From NCBI RefSeq assembly GCF_018449695.1, contig NZ_JAAVUY010000001.1, positions 248,001 through 312,000 on the forward strand: 64,000 nucleotides of DNA. The letters run 5' to 3'. The notes under the pieces are model-generated. The model did not search any database and was not told the origin of the DNA. It was given only the letters and a program-made list of their open reading frames with translations. Shown here piece by piece: positions 38,391 through 48,465 of this stretch. Source of the stretch: Bradyrhizobium sp. dw_411 (GTDB lineage: Bacteria; Pseudomonadota; Alphaproteobacteria; Rhizobiales; Xanthobacteraceae). The position numbers and the translations under genes are program-made. Numbering within the stretch: position 1 is the first letter of the stretch; every line of letters starts with the position of its first letter.

Positions 38391-38514
38391 CGTCATTCCG
38401 GACGATCCGCATTGGCGGATTGATCTGGAATCCCGAGATGGTGAAACGAAACTCTAGCGACCTCTTACTTCGAGATTCCGGGTTCGCCCGCTTCGCGAGC
38501 GCCCCGGAATGACG
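38391..38514. repeat. CGTCATTCCGG...CCGGAATGACG repeat between parA and parB
   Basis: Outer ends CGTCATTCCGG (38391) and CCGGAATGACG (ending 38514) are exact inverse complements. Inner segments TGGAATCCCGAGAT and CGAGATTCCGGG are related to the same family, and GCCCGCTTCGCGAGCGCC adds a smaller stem. This widespread Rhizobiales palindrome splits what is normally a tight parAB operon, leaving 195 bases between the parA stop and the parB ATG. Confidence 0.8.
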
Positions 38515-38577
38515 GCGGGTGGAGGTCCAAGCCGAAGCTAAACAGGAGCGCTTAAGTTGAATCCAAGGGAGCTGGCG

Positions 38578-39456
38578 ATGGCCGACGAAGCGCGTTCGCG
38601 ATTGGGCCGCGGTCTTGCAAGTCTGATCGGAGATGTCGGCGGCGAGGCCGCGCATGTCGAGCGGCCGCGCGCGCAGCGCAAGGTTCCGATCGAATTCATC
38701 AAGCCCAATCCGCGCAATCCGCGCCGCGCATTTTCCGATGCCGAACTCGGTGAGCTCGCGGACTCCATCAAACAGCACGGCGTGATCCAGCCGATTATCG
38801 TGCGTCCGGTCAAGGGCGCGCAGGATCGCTTCGAGATTATCGCCGGCGAACGGCGCTGGCGCGCCTCGCAGATCGTCGGGTTGCACGAGGTTCCGATCGT
38901 GCCGGTCGATGTCAACGATTCCGATGCGCTCGAGATCGCGATCATTGAAAACGTCCAGCGCGAAAATCTCAACGCAATGGAAGAGGCGCAGGGCTATCAC
39001 GCGCTCGCCAACGAGTTCAAACGCAGCCAGGAAGAGATTGCCAAGATCGTCGGCAAGAGCCGCAGCCACGTCGCCAACATGATGCGGCTGACGAAATTGC
39101 CGGCCGAAGTGCAAGCCTATATCGCGTCGGGTCAATTGTCGGCGGGCCATGCGCGGGCGTTGATCGGTGTGCCGGATCCAGCCGGCTCAGCGAAGCGCAT
39201 CGTCGAGGAAGGTCTCAATGTGCGCCAGGCCGAAGCGCTGGCCCATGTCGAGGGCGTACCCGAACGCAAACCGCAGAAGGCGCGCGGCGGCAAGGAGAAA
39301 GACGCCGATACGGTCGCGCTGGAAAAGCGGGTCAGCGACGCGCTTGGACTGACGGTCAGCGTCGACCACCGCGAGCCCGGCGGCACCGTGCACATCCGCT
39401 ACCGCGACCTCGACCAGCTCGACGAGATCGTGGCGAAGTTGGAAGCGAAGGGCTGA
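38578..39456 (+). CDS. parB: Chromosome-partitioning protein ParB
   Basis: A 292-residue parS-binding CTPase. The N-terminal RLGRGLASLIGD is the ParA-stimulating peptide. The CTP-binding domain shows NPRNPRRAF, the GERRWRAS motif and IIENVQRENLN. A helix-turn-helix with KSRSHVANMMRL follows, and a C-terminal dimerisation domain. The ATG at 38578 has AGGGAG 8 bases upstream. A TTG at 38557, itself preceded by AGGAG, would add seven residues and is the alternative. Confidence 0.96.
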   Translation: MADEARSRLGRGLASLIGDVGGEAAHVERPRAQRKVPIEFIKPNPRNPRRAFSDAELGELADSIKQHGVIQPIIVRPVKGAQDRFEIIAGERRWRASQIVGLHEVPIVPVDVNDSDALEIAIIENVQRENLNAMEEAQGYHALANEFKRSQEEIAKIVGKSRSHVANMMRLTKLPAEVQAYIASGQLSAGHARALIGVPDPAGSAKRIVEEGLNVRQAEALAHVEGVPERKPQKARGGKEKDADTVALEKRVSDALGLTVSVDHREPGGTVHIRYRDLDQLDEIVAKLEAKG

Positions 39457-39469
39457 CGGCTTAACGGCA

Positions 39470-39560
39470 CTCGTAGCCCGGATGAGCGAAGCAAAATCCG
39501 GGGACTATAGTCTTGGCATTCACTGTTCCCGGATGGCGCTACGCTTATCCGGGCTACGAG
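39470..39560. repeat. CTCGTAGCCCGGAT...ATCCGGGCTACGAG inverted repeat
   Basis: The arms CTCGTAGCCCGGAT (39470 onward) and ATCCGGGCTACGAG (ending 39560) are exact inverse complements, enclosing GAGCGAAGC / GCGCTACGCT segments. It is a familiar Rhizobiales intergenic palindrome. It fills nearly the whole gap between convergent parB and holA and may serve as a bidirectional terminator. Confidence 0.8.
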
Positions 39561-39566
39561 TTCACG

Positions 39567-40595
39567 TCATCCCCTGCGCTTCGCATTCACCGCGATCGAC
39601 AACAGCGCGCGTTGCGCGATCACGGCCGCCAGCGAGGCCTGCTTGCGCATTTCCAGCGCGGCCACCGCGAGCTGCTCGATGATCGACACCAGCCGCGCCG
39701 CGCTGAAGTTGCGCAATGCGGTCTCGACATTTCCTTTTCGCGAGAAATGCAGCCGGGGAAATCCGCTGTCGAGCAAAGTCGAGACCGGCGTTCCATCGGC
39801 CGCAGCGAGCGCGGTTTTATGCAGCCACGCCGCCTGGCGCTGCGCGGCGGAAATGATCATGCCAGGATAGGTGCCGGCGACCATCGCCTTGGCGAATTCG
39901 GTCTCGACCGCAGCGGGATTTCCGGCGAAGGCGCCGTCCACGATCGGATCGATCTTGAGCTCGGAAGCGTCGGCGACCACCGCCATCACGTCGTCAAGCG
40001 TGACTTCGCCCTTGCCATGGGCATAGAGCGCAAGCTTGCGTAATTCGTTGCGCGAGGCCTGACGGTCGCCGCCGAGCAGGGCCATCAGCGAGGCGCGGGC
40101 ATCCTGCGCGTTTTTCAGATTGGAAACCCGCAACTCATCGTCGATTAATTTCGCAAGGTCGCGTTCGGCGTCGGGATAGCAGGCGATCGCGACCGCAGTT
40201 TTGGCGCGCTCGCAGGATTTGCGCAGCGGCGATTCAGGCCGCAGCTCGCCGGCCTCGATCACGACGCGGCAATCCTTCAGCGGTTGCTCCGCGAGCGTGT
40301 CGACGCCGCTAGCAAAACTGCGCGAGCCGGCGCGTACGCGAATGGCGCGGCGGCCGCCGAACAGCGGGATCGTCATCGCTTCATCGACCAGCCGCGATGG
40401 CTCGGCCGAAAGCTCGTCGCCGTCCAGTCGCACCAATGAAAAGGGATCGTTGGGGTCGTCGACCGCCGATGCCAACAGCGCATTGGCACGCTCGCGCACC
40501 AGACCGGCATCCGGACCGTAGAGCAGGATGATGGGGCGCCCTGGATCGGGCCGCGCGAGGAAGGCGTCGATTTCTTTTCCGCGCAACGCGACCAT
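39567..40595 (-). CDS. holA: DNA polymerase III delta subunit
   Basis: A 342-residue clamp-loader subunit that opens the beta sliding clamp. The N-terminal PIILLYGPDAGLVRERANALL resembles an AAA+ domain without a functional Walker A, normal for delta. ELRKLALYAHGKGEVTLDDVMAVVADASE and the C-terminal collar helices match the family. It starts 51 bases after the lptE stop, in the run leuS-lptE-holA that is common to most alphaproteobacteria. Confidence 0.95.
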   Translation of the reverse strand: MVALRGKEIDAFLARPDPGRPIILLYGPDAGLVRERANALLASAVDDPNDPFSLVRLDGDELSAEPSRLVDEAMTIPLFGGRRAIRVRAGSRSFASGVDTLAEQPLKDCRVVIEAGELRPESPLRKSCERAKTAVAIACYPDAERDLAKLIDDELRVSNLKNAQDARASLMALLGGDRQASRNELRKLALYAHGKGEVTLDDVMAVVADASELKIDPIVDGAFAGNPAAVETEFAKAMVAGTYPGMIISAAQRQAAWLHKTALAAADGTPVSTLLDSGFPRLHFSRKGNVETALRNFSAARLVSIIEQLAVAALEMRKQASLAAVIAQRALLSIAVNAKRRG

Positions 40596-40646
40596 GATTA
40601 GACCTTGGGCTCCATCATTTCAGGACGAACGTCCCGAATGAGTTGA

Positions 40647-41198
40647 TTAGGAGCCAGCGTAGAAGAACGATGCCAGCCGGGTCTGGATCCGCTCGGCAAC
40701 TTCCTGACAAGCGCGGTCCTCGGCGTCGCGGAAGGCGCGGGCGCGGGCGAACCGCTGGTAGCTGCCGGGGATGTCGTAGGAAACGCGCGAAAATGTCGTG
40801 CCGGTCATCACCGACTTATTGGTCGCGTTGTCGATCAGATTGTACTGCAGGTCGATGCCGTAATCTTCGTTGCTCGGCAGGCCAGTGCTTGGATCGACAA
40901 TCAGCGAAGTCCGGCTGGTCGTGAATTTCATCACCAACCGATGGGTTGGCGGGCTTCCGGTGGCATTGCCATAGAGCTTGAACGCCAGCGCATTGCGGAT
41001 TTCGACGCCTAGCCGGGCATCGCGCGAGGCGTTCGGCTTGTCGATCGGAGGCAGTTCGACGCCCATCAGCTTTTCACGCAAAGCGGGTGTGCCGTCAGCG
41101 CGCTCGGCATACATCGGCTGGAAGCAGCCGGCCGTCAGCGCCGCCAGGGCGGCTACGGCCAGAAGCCGAGCGACGATGCGGGTCCTAGCCAACGACAT
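40647..41198 (-). CDS. lptE: LPS-assembly lipoprotein LptE
   Basis: A 183-residue outer-membrane lipoprotein. The signal peptide ends in the lipobox LTAGC, so Cys25 would be acylated. The body has [36 protein letters not shown], matching LptE, the plug of the LptD translocon that inserts lipopolysaccharide. Its start overlaps the leuS 3' end by 14 bases; the leuS-lptE-holA order supports the assignment, since LptE is poorly conserved in sequence. Confidence 0.9.
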   Translation of the reverse strand: MSLARTRIVARLLAVAALAALTAGCFQPMYAERADGTPALREKLMGVELPPIDKPNASRDARLGVEIRNALAFKLYGNATGSPPTHRLVMKFTTSRTSLIVDPSTGLPSNEDYGIDLQYNLIDNATNKSVMTGTTFSRVSYDIPGSYQRFARARAFRDAEDRACQEVAERIQTRLASFFYAGS

Positions 41199-43809
41199 TC
41201 ACGATCCTCATGGGAACAACGATCACTTTGCGGACGGCATTGCCGCCCAAGGCCTGTTTTACCGCATCGAGGGCCAAAACGGCAGCCTCAATTTCCGGAT
41301 TCTGGGCCGTTCGGGCCACTGTGACCTCACCCCGTTTTTTACCGTTGACCTGGACCACCAGCGTCACCGTGTCTTCAACCAGCAAATCGCGTTCGATTTG
41401 GGGCCAATCCGCCTCCGAAACCAGTCCCTTCTGCCCCAGCACGCCCCAGCATTCCTCGGCCAGATGCGGCATCATCGGCGCAAAAAGTTGCACAAGAATG
41501 ACCGCGGCCTCGTGAACCGCCCAGGCCAGATCCGGCGCGGGCTGCCCTGGCCGCGCCAGTACCTCGCCCAGCGCATTGGCGAATTCCCGGATATAGGCCA
41601 GGCAGACGTTGAAATGCAGCTTTTCGATGCCGGTGGAGACCTTGTCCAGCGCGCCGTGGGCCGCCTTGCGCAGCGCCAGCGCGTCGGCGCCGAATGCCGC
41701 CGGCTTCGTGGCTGCCGTCGTGCCGGCCATCTCGGCCGACTCGTTGACCAGCCGCCACAGCCGCTGCACGAATCGCGAGGCGCCCTGCACGCGCTCGTCG
41801 CTCCAGATCACGTCGCGGTCGGGCGGGGAGTCCGACAGCATGAACCAGCGCGCGACGTCAGCACCATAGGTCGCGATGATGTCGTCGGGATCGACCGTGT
41901 TGCGCTTCGACTTCGACATCTTCTCGATCGAGCCGATCGCGACTTCTTCGCCTGAGGTGAGCAGGGTGGCGCTGCGGCCATTGGCGCCGGTCTCGATCTT
42001 GACCTCCGCCGGCGTGACATAGCCGCCGTCGGCTTTCTGATAGGTCTCATGCACCACCATGCCCTGGGTGAACATGCCGGCGAAGGGTTCATCCATGCCG
42101 ATGTGGCCGGTGGCTTTCATCGCGCGGATGAAGAAGCGGCTGTACAACAGATGCAGGATCGCATGCTCGACGCCGCCGATATATTGGTCGACCGGCATCA
42201 GCCGGTTCACCACCTCGGGCGTGGTCGGCGCGTTCTCGTTCCACGGATCGGTGAAGCGGGCGAAGTACCAGGACGAATCGACAAACGTGTCCATGGTGTC
42301 GGTTTCGCGCTGCGCTTTGCCACCGCATTGCGGGCAGTCGACGTGCTTCCAGGTCGGATGGTGGTCGAGCGCGTTGCCGGGCTTATCGAACGACACGTCT
42401 TCCGGCAGCACCACCGGCAGGTCCTTGTCCGGCACCGGCACGACATCGCATTTGGGGCAGTGGATCACCGGGATCGGGCAACCCCAATAGCGCTGACGCG
42501 AGATACCCCAGTCGCGCAGGCGGAAGTTTACCTGCCGTTCGGCGACGGGCATGTTGCCGCGTAGCTCGCCCTCGAGCCGCTTGGCGACATCCTGTTTGGC
42601 CTGCTCGATGGTCATGCCGTCGAGGAAACGCGAATTGATCATGCGGCCATCGCCGTCATAGGCCGTGTCAGTGATCACGAAGGCTTTTGGGTCGACATCC
42701 GGCGGGCAAACCACCGGCGTATTGCCAAGCCCGTATTTATTGACGAAGTCGAGGTCGCGCTGGTCGTGCGCCGGGCAGCCGAAGATCGCCCCGGTGCCGT
42801 ATTCCATCAGCACGAAATTGGCGACGTAGACCGGGATCTTCCAACTGGCATCGAACGGATGGACCGCCTTGATGCCGGTGTCGAAGCCGAGCTTCTCGGC
42901 AGTGTCGATGATTTCCTGCGCGGTGCCGTGGCGTTTGGCCTCCGCAATGAATTCCGCGAGATCAGGGTTCTTGGCGGCTGCAGCCTGCGCCAGCGGATGA
43001 TCCGGCGCGATCGCCATGAACTTCGCGCCGAACAACGTGTCCGGCCGCGTCGTGAATATCTTCAGCTCGCTTTCGCCGTCCGGCGTGGTGGCCGCATCGA
43101 GCGCGAAGCGCACCAGTAGGCCTTCGGAACGGCCGATCCAGTTGCGCTGCATCAGCCGCACCTTGTCGGGCCAGCGATCCAGCGTATCGAGCGCGTCGAG
43201 CAGTTCCTGCGAGTACTTCGTGATCTTGAAGACCCACTGGTTCATTTCGCGCTGCTCGACAACAGCGCCGGAGCGCCAGCCGCGGCCGTCGATCACCTGC
43301 TCATTGGCCAGCACGGTCATGTCGACCGGGTCCCAGTTGATCTTGCGCTTCTCGCGTTCGGCCAAACCCGCGCGCAGGAAATCGTTGAACATCTTCTGCT
43401 GGTGCTTGTAGTAGCTAGGATCGCAGGTCGCGAATTCCCTGGACCAGTCGAGCGACAGCCCGATCGACCGCAATTGTTTCTTCATCGCGGCGATGTTGTC
43501 GTAGGTCCAGGCCTTCGGCGCGACTTTACGCTCGATCGCGGCGTTTTCGGCCGGCAGACCGAATGCGTCCCAGCCCATCGGGTGCAGCACGTTGAAGCCC
43601 TTGGCGCGCATGAAGCGCGCCAGCACGTCGCCCAGGGTGTAGTTGCGGACGTGCCCGATATGGATGCGCCCGGACGGGTAGGGGAACATCTCCAGCACGT
43701 AATATTTCGGCCGCTTATCGTCGTTTTTGGCGGAGAAGATCGCCTTTTCGTCCCACTGGCGTTGCCAGCGCGGTTCGGAATCACGGGCGTTGTAGCGTTC
43801 GGAGGTCAT
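41185..43809 (-). CDS. leuS: Leucyl-tRNA synthetase
   Basis: An 874-residue class I synthetase. The HIGH motif is at residues 50-53 within [20 protein letters not shown], the CP1 editing domain is at about 220-420 (including the Thr-rich TTRPDTLFG), and the KMSKS loop is near residue 628 ([15 protein letters not shown]). The C-terminal domain ends [14 protein letters not shown]. The ATG at 43809 has AACGCTCC... and no ideal ribosome site, but gives the usual [15 protein letters not shown] beginning; the longer in-frame start looks non-conserved. Confidence 0.97.
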   Translation of the reverse strand: MTSERYNARDSEPRWQRQWDEKAIFSAKNDDKRPKYYVLEMFPYPSGRIHIGHVRNYTLGDVLARFMRAKGFNVLHPMGWDAFGLPAENAAIERKVAPKAWTYDNIAAMKKQLRSIGLSLDWSREFATCDPSYYKHQQKMFNDFLRAGLAEREKRKINWDPVDMTVLANEQVIDGRGWRSGAVVEQREMNQWVFKITKYSQELLDALDTLDRWPDKVRLMQRNWIGRSEGLLVRFALDAATTPDGESELKIFTTRPDTLFGAKFMAIAPDHPLAQAAAAKNPDLAEFIAEAKRHGTAQEIIDTAEKLGFDTGIKAVHPFDASWKIPVYVANFVLMEYGTGAIFGCPAHDQRDLDFVNKYGLGNTPVVCPPDVDPKAFVITDTAYDGDGRMINSRFLDGMTIEQAKQDVAKRLEGELRGNMPVAERQVNFRLRDWGISRQRYWGCPIPVIHCPKCDVVPVPDKDLPVVLPEDVSFDKPGNALDHHPTWKHVDCPQCGGKAQRETDTMDTFVDSSWYFARFTDPWNENAPTTPEVVNRLMPVDQYIGGVEHAILHLLYSRFFIRAMKATGHIGMDEPFAGMFTQGMVVHETYQKADGGYVTPAEVKIETGANGRSATLLTSGEEVAIGSIEKMSKSKRNTVDPDDIIATYGADVARWFMLSDSPPDRDVIWSDERVQGASRFVQRLWRLVNESAEMAGTTAATKPAAFGADALALRKAAHGALDKVSTGIEKLHFNVCLAYIREFANALGEVLARPGQPAPDLAWAVHEAAVILVQLFAPMMPHLAEECWGVLGQKGLVSEADWPQIERDLLVEDTVTLVVQVNGKKRGEVTVARTAQNPEIEAAVLALDAVKQALGGNAVRKVIVVPMRIVNVVG

Positions 43810-43942
43810 GGAATCTAAGGGCTTTTCGTGGATTGCGGGCCGGTCCAAAGGACGGCGGACTAGGCCACAAAAGCGGCTTTCGGGTCAACGGGTCGGGCGG
43901 CCTATGCGATCTGCGCTTGGTCTACCGCAGCGGCGGAACAGT

Positions 43943-45634
43943 CTAGCTCGCCAGCGCCATCGGGCCGTCCGTGATCCGCACAAAACCGTGCTCGACCACG
44001 GCATTGCGGCCACGGTGCTTGGCGGCGTAGAGGGCGGCGTCGGCGGCCTCGATCAGGTCGCCCGGCCGCTGTGTGGCGCTGGGCCGGGTGCCGGCGACGC
44101 CGACACTGACCGTCACGGTCTGATGGCTTGAGGTGGCGTGGGGCATCGCGAGGTCCTGCACCGCCGCGCGCACGATTTCGCCGATTTCGAGCGCCCGGGC
44201 GGCGTCGGTATTGGGCAGCAGCAGGCAAAATTCCTCGCCGCCATAGCGTCCCGCAAAGCCCATGGTGTCCGCGGCAATGGCAGCCAGCGTTTCGCCGACC
44301 CTGGAAAGGCAGGCATCGCCCTCGGGGTGGCCATAGGTATCGTTGAACAGCTTGAAGTGATCGACGTCGATCATCATCAGCGACAATTCACCTTCGTGCT
44401 GCAGGGCCTTCATCCATTCGAAGTCGAGCCGGCTCTGGAAACCGCGCCGGTTGGCGAGGCCGGACAGCATGTCGATCGACGCCATCACGGTCAGCCGGTC
44501 ATTGCTGGCGATCAGTTGACGTTCGCGTTCGCTCAACTGGGCCGCCATCGCATTGAGCGCGCGGACCAGCGGGACGAATTCAGCCGGCAGCCGGGTGTTT
44601 GCGGCCCGCACGGCCCATTCGCCCTGGCCGAATCGCTTGGCCATCGCCGCGATCGTCTCGATGGGCCGGATGATCAGTTTCTCCGCGGCGATCAAGGCGC
44701 CCAGCAGCACGAACAGGCAGACGAACAGCAATTGCAGATAGGCGGTGCGAATCTCGCGGTTGATATCGGCGGAAACCTTGGCTTCATCGACGCTGAGGAT
44801 CAGGCGCGACTGGGTGCCGGCAATGCGGGAAAATTTGGCAACGTGTTCAGAGCCATCGGGCGCGGTGAATGAAAGCGAGCCATCGGCCTGGTCCGAGCCG
44901 ATTACTTTTTCGGCGATCGGCGACAACATCGGCACGTCGCTCAGTGGGCGGCCGATCGGATTGGTTTTCTGCTTCGGCGCCGCCAGCACGACGCCTGAGC
45001 CGTCGATCATGACAGCCGAAATCCCGGGATGTTCGCCGAGATCGCTCACGAATTTCGATATCCAGTCGAGATCGATGCCGGTGACGACAACGGAATCAAA
45101 CTCCTTGTTGATAGCGGATACCGGATAGGCTGCCATCATGATCGGCTTGCTATCGAGATTGGCCAGCAGGAAGTCGCTGAAAACAAAATCGCCGGTTTGC
45201 CGCGCCTGCTTCAAATAGGCGCGGTTGCTGAGATCGCGCCCCACCTGAGCGCGGATCGTCGAACATTGCACGCGTCCGTCGACGCCGACGATCATCAGCC
45301 TGCGGATCCACGGCAGATTGGCCGGCAGACTGGCCTGCAGGATATCGCAACTACGTCCGACGCCGCCCACCGATGCCGTGATATAGGCCGCGGATTTCAT
45401 TACCGCTTCAACCGAGGAGACGACTTCCTTCAACGTATTGGCGCTGTGCCGCGAGAGATCGGTCAAATCGGCGGAGGCTGCTGCGACTTGCCTGGCACGT
45501 TCGCTTTCGAGCGAACGGGCGCGCTCCAGCATCAAGGGAGCCACCAGGATCAGCGCCAGCAACACGAGCCGGGCACGAATTCCGATAAGCTTCTTGAGTT
45601 TCACTCTTTGACGGCTGAAACTAACGCGTGACAT
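43943..45634 (-). CDS. Diguanylate cyclase with periplasmic sensor (dCACHE-like) and HAMP-like linker
   Basis: Encodes 563 residues. Transmembrane helix 1 (about 20-38) is followed by a periplasmic sensor of about 260 residues (with LSNRAYLKQARQTGDFVFSDFL, typical of CACHE folds), helix 2 (about 305-325), a HAMP-like segment (IIRPIETIAAMAKRFGQGEWAV) and a GGDEF domain with active site RYGGEEF. It should make cyclic di-GMP from two GTP. No RxxD inhibitory site is seen at the usual distance before GGEEF, suggesting weak or absent product inhibition. The ligand is unknown. It is divergent from the PLP-homeostasis gene. Confidence 0.92.
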   Translation of the reverse strand: MSRVSFSRQRVKLKKLIGIRARLVLLALILVAPLMLERARSLESERARQVAAASADLTDLSRHSANTLKEVVSSVEAVMKSAAYITASVGGVGRSCDILQASLPANLPWIRRLMIVGVDGRVQCSTIRAQVGRDLSNRAYLKQARQTGDFVFSDFLLANLDSKPIMMAAYPVSAINKEFDSVVVTGIDLDWISKFVSDLGEHPGISAVMIDGSGVVLAAPKQKTNPIGRPLSDVPMLSPIAEKVIGSDQADGSLSFTAPDGSEHVAKFSRIAGTQSRLILSVDEAKVSADINREIRTAYLQLLFVCLFVLLGALIAAEKLIIRPIETIAAMAKRFGQGEWAVRAANTRLPAEFVPLVRALNAMAAQLSERERQLIASNDRLTVMASIDMLSGLANRRGFQSRLDFEWMKALQHEGELSLMMIDVDHFKLFNDTYGHPEGDACLSRVGETLAAIAADTMGFAGRYGGEEFCLLLPNTDAARALEIGEIVRAAVQDLAMPHATSSHQTVTVSVGVAGTRPSATQRPGDLIEAADAALYAAKHRGRNAVVEHGFVRITDGPMALAS

Positions 45635-45739
45635 CTCTATTGCCCAACCCCATTTGCAAAATAGAGAGAAGGGTTCAAGAAGCCTTACTTGAACTCGCTA
45701 CAATTCGAATAACCTCGTCAATCTCCGACAGGTACATGA

Positions 45740-46432
45740 ATGATAACGCCCGAAAACGCCTCGCCGATAACCACGCATTTACCAACCGGACTTTCTGCGG
45801 TGGAGCAGGACATCATGCGCGCGTGCAAGGAAGCGCGCCGGGATCGCGCGTCGGTGACGCTGGTTGCGGTGTCCAAGACGTTTGATGCCGATGCGATCGC
45901 GCCGGTGATCGAGGCCGGCCAGCGCGTGTTCGGAGAAAATCGCGTACAGGAGGCCAAGGCAAAATGGCCAGGGTTAATCTCGACGCATCCCGGCCTTGCG
46001 TTGCACCTGATCGGGCCGCTGCAATCCAACAAGGCCAAAGAAGCCGTGGCGCTGTTCGACGCGATCCATTCGGTCGACCGTCCGAGCGTTTGCGAAGCGT
46101 TGGCCAAGGAGATCGTTGCTCAGAACCGCCGGCCGGAATTGTTCGTCCAGCTCAACACCGGCGAGGAGCCGCAAAAGGCCGGTATCGCGCCATCAGAGGC
46201 GGACGCCTTCATTGCGAGCTGCCGTGAAAAATATGGCCTGCCGATATCAGGGCTGATGTGCATTCCGCCGGTCGATGACGCGCCGGCGCCGCATTTCGCG
46301 TTGACGGCCAAGATTGCCGCGCGCAATGGCCTCGTCAATTTATCGATGGGCATGAGCGCCGACTTCGCGATCGCGATTGCGTTCGGGGCTACCCATGTGC
46401 GTATCGGCTCGGCGATTTTCGGAACGCGCTAA
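45740..46432 (+). CDS. YggS/PLPBP pyridoxal-phosphate homeostasis protein
   Basis: A 230-residue single-domain TIM barrel related to alanine racemase. The PLP-binding Lys lies in VTLVAVSKTF (residue 46). FGENRVQEAKAKWP, LHLIGPLQSNKAKEAV, GLMCIPP and LSMGMSADFAIAIAFGATHVRIGSAIFG are conserved. These proteins bind PLP without known catalysis and balance vitamin B6 and amino-acid pools. Converges with the L,D-transpeptidase gene. Confidence 0.95.
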   Translation: MITPENASPITTHLPTGLSAVEQDIMRACKEARRDRASVTLVAVSKTFDADAIAPVIEAGQRVFGENRVQEAKAKWPGLISTHPGLALHLIGPLQSNKAKEAVALFDAIHSVDRPSVCEALAKEIVAQNRRPELFVQLNTGEEPQKAGIAPSEADAFIASCREKYGLPISGLMCIPPVDDAPAPHFALTAKIAARNGLVNLSMGMSADFAIAIAFGATHVRIGSAIFGTR

Positions 46433-46446
46433 ACATTATCGGGGCT

Positions 46447-47016
46447 TTATCCGATCACGATCCTGGTCTGCGGCCCCAATTGCTGCAGTAGCCGCAGCAT
46501 CGCGGGTTTGGTCATCGACACGCAGCCGGCCGTCGGCCCGAAATTATCGCGTGCCAAATGCAGGAATACCGCGCTGCCGAGGCCGGCGATGCGCGGCGAC
46601 GTGTTGTGATCGATCTCGACGATGAAATCATAGAGATGATCGTCGCGCGTGAGCCGATCTCCCTCATCACCGCGGCCCAGCCGTAGCGGCCGATTATAAT
46701 GGCGGCTGTGCGGGTCTTCGCACCAGGCGTCCTCAGGTCGAATCGCGCGGCTCGGCAGGAAAGTACGTGGTTTTGGGTGACGATCGGCGCGCCACCATAA
46801 TTGCCGCGGCCGGAAGATGCCCTTCGGAGTCCCGCCGTCGCCCTCGCGCTTGTTGGCAATGATGCTGCTGCGACCAAGTGCCACTGGAACGGCCTGTCCG
46901 CCGGCCAGCAGCCAGCCCCGGCGGGGGTCGCCAGCGGCGGCACGGACCCAGATCGCGGAAAGCGGCCGGTCACGCAAGTTTATCGGATAAGCGATTGAAA
47001 TACCGGAATTTTCCAT
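46447..47016 (-). CDS. L,D-transpeptidase (YkuD-family) protein
   Basis: A 189-residue protein carrying the catalytic L,D-transpeptidase motif HLARDN followed by GPTAGCVSM, with the nucleophilic Cys. The earlier RSSIIANKREGDGGTPKGIFRPRQLWW is the usual substrate-strand region of the small YkuD group. No signal peptide is obvious, which is common in this subfamily. Members cross-link peptidoglycan or attach proteins; some act on other substrates. The ATG at 47016 is the first in frame; a TTG eleven codons downstream is an alternative start. Confidence 0.87.
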   Translation of the reverse strand: MENSGISIAYPINLRDRPLSAIWVRAAAGDPRRGWLLAGGQAVPVALGRSSIIANKREGDGGTPKGIFRPRQLWWRADRHPKPRTFLPSRAIRPEDAWCEDPHSRHYNRPLRLGRGDEGDRLTRDDHLYDFIVEIDHNTSPRIAGLGSAVFLHLARDNFGPTAGCVSMTKPAMLRLLQQLGPQTRIVIG

Positions 47017-47267
47017 GCGCCTGGCGAGTCTCTTGATAGACGCTCCATAAATATTCTATTTCGCGGCATTACAGGACATTCATCTAAATGCCTGCGAATT
47101 CTGGAGTAGAGTGCCCTTTGGCTTGTGAATCCGTAACGGTTCCCTACCTCAAGACGAAGTATACTTGACGAGTCCCTGACCTTACCGACCAAGAAACTTA
47201 CCGACCACAGACTAAGCTCGGTCCAAGCCGCTATCGCTCGCGCCGACGCCCCAAAGGATGGATACAA

Positions 47268-47954
47268 ATGGCCAATGCCCGCAAGATCCTCATCGTGGAT
47301 GACGATACCGATCTGCGCGACACGTTGGTGGAGCAATTGTCGCTGCACGACGAGTTCGAAGCCTCCGCCGTCGACACTGGCGCCAAGGGCGCCACCGCGG
47401 CCAAGGCCGACGCTCCCGACCTCGTGCTGATGGATGTGGGGTTACCGGATACCGACGGCCGCGAAGTGGTCCGCAGCCTTCGCAAGGGCGGTTTCAAGGC
47501 CCCGATTATCATGCTGACCGGGCACGATACCGATTCGGACACCATTCTCGGGCTCGAATCAGGCGCCAATGACTACGTTGCCAAGCCGTTCCGCTTCGCG
47601 GTGCTGCTGGCCCGGATCAGGGCGCAGTTGCGCCAGCACGAAGCCAGCGAAGACGCGGTTTTCTCGGTCGGTCCCTACAGCTTCCGCCCCGGCTCCAAGA
47701 TGCTGACCGGCGCCAATGCCCGCAAAGTACGGCTGACCGAGAAGGAAACCGCGATCCTGCGCTTCCTGTATCGAGCCGGCCAGCTGCCGGTATCGCGCGA
47801 GACGCTGCTGCAGGAAGTCTGGGGGTACAATTCGGGTGTGACCACCCACACCCTGGAAACCCACATCTACCGGTTGCGCCAGAAGATCGAGAAAGACGCC
47901 GCCAACCCGGAGATATTGGTGACGGAAGCCGGTGGCTACAAGCTGGTGCCGTGA
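47268..47954 (+). CDS. cenR: CenR-like OmpR-family response regulator
   Basis: Encodes 228 residues. The receiver domain has KILIVDDDTDLRDTL, phospho-acceptor Asp56 in LVLMDVGLPDTDG and the conserved Lys in YVAKPFR. A winged-helix DNA-binding domain follows: LTEKETAILRFLYRAG and LLQEVWGYNSGVTTHTLETHIYRLRQKIE. The C-terminal half closely resembles what I remember of CenR, the essential envelope regulator of Caulobacter and a conserved alphaproteobacterial regulator. No partner kinase is adjacent, which also fits CenR. The symbol rests on recall. Confidence 0.88.
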   Translation: MANARKILIVDDDTDLRDTLVEQLSLHDEFEASAVDTGAKGATAAKADAPDLVLMDVGLPDTDGREVVRSLRKGGFKAPIIMLTGHDTDSDTILGLESGANDYVAKPFRFAVLLARIRAQLRQHEASEDAVFSVGPYSFRPGSKMLTGANARKVRLTEKETAILRFLYRAGQLPVSRETLLQEVWGYNSGVTTHTLETHIYRLRQKIEKDAANPEILVTEAGGYKLVP

Positions 47955-47996
47955 TACGATTCGGGCAACGATTCGTGATCGCGCAACCGGTTTTTC

Positions 47997-48440
47997 ATGT
48001 CGATCGAAGATGATGTTGCCCTGCTAGAGCGTGTCCCGACATTGCGCCTGTTGGGAACCACAGCGCTGCGCATGCTGGCGATCGGTTCCGAGCAGCGCGA
48101 TATCGTCCGTGGCGATCTGCTCTTCAACGCAGGTGACGAGGCCGATGCCGGATTTATCGTCCAGCGCGGCGCGTTCCGTATTGATGACGGCAGCGGCGCT
48201 GAAATCGTCGCGGGCCCCGGCGCATTGATCGGCGAGCTCGCGCTTGTGGTCGCGATGCAGCGGCCTTCCACGGCGCTCGCGATCGAGCATTCCTCGGTGA
48301 TTCGGATCGCGCGCAGCCTGTTTCAGCGCGTGCTCGAGAGCGACCCGGTCGCTGCGCGCCGGCTCCGCGACGAATTCGCCAGCCGCACCAGCCAGATCGC
48401 CAGCGATATCCTGATGGCCGGCGCGAAGCTGAGCATTTAA
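47997..48440 (+). CDS. Cyclic-nucleotide-binding (CNMP) domain protein
   Basis: A 147-residue protein consisting essentially of one CNMP beta-roll: LLERVPTLRLLG, DLLFNAGDEADAGFIVQRGAFRI, and the phosphate-binding-cassette position GPGALIGELALVVAMQRPSTALA. The cassette has Gly-Glu-Leu and an Arg at the expected places, so it might bind cAMP or cGMP. There is no DNA-binding or enzymatic domain. It lies 42 bases after the response regulator on the same strand, suggesting joint expression. Confidence 0.88.
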   Translation: MSIEDDVALLERVPTLRLLGTTALRMLAIGSEQRDIVRGDLLFNAGDEADAGFIVQRGAFRIDDGSGAEIVAGPGALIGELALVVAMQRPSTALAIEHSSVIRIARSLFQRVLESDPVAARRLRDEFASRTSQIASDILMAGAKLSI

Positions 48441-48465
48441 CCGGCGTCCTCTCCCGAAAGACGGT

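Noticed and set aside
37483..39150. A 555-codon minus-strand frame across parA and parB
   Set aside because: It spans two well-defined plus-strand genes and the repeat between them, and its composition is typical of an antisense shadow in GC-rich DNA.
47017..47267. A tRNA or small RNA upstream of the response regulator
   Set aside because: No cloverleaf or GTTCRANNC-type T-loop; only a lone TATACT (47160) without a matching -35.
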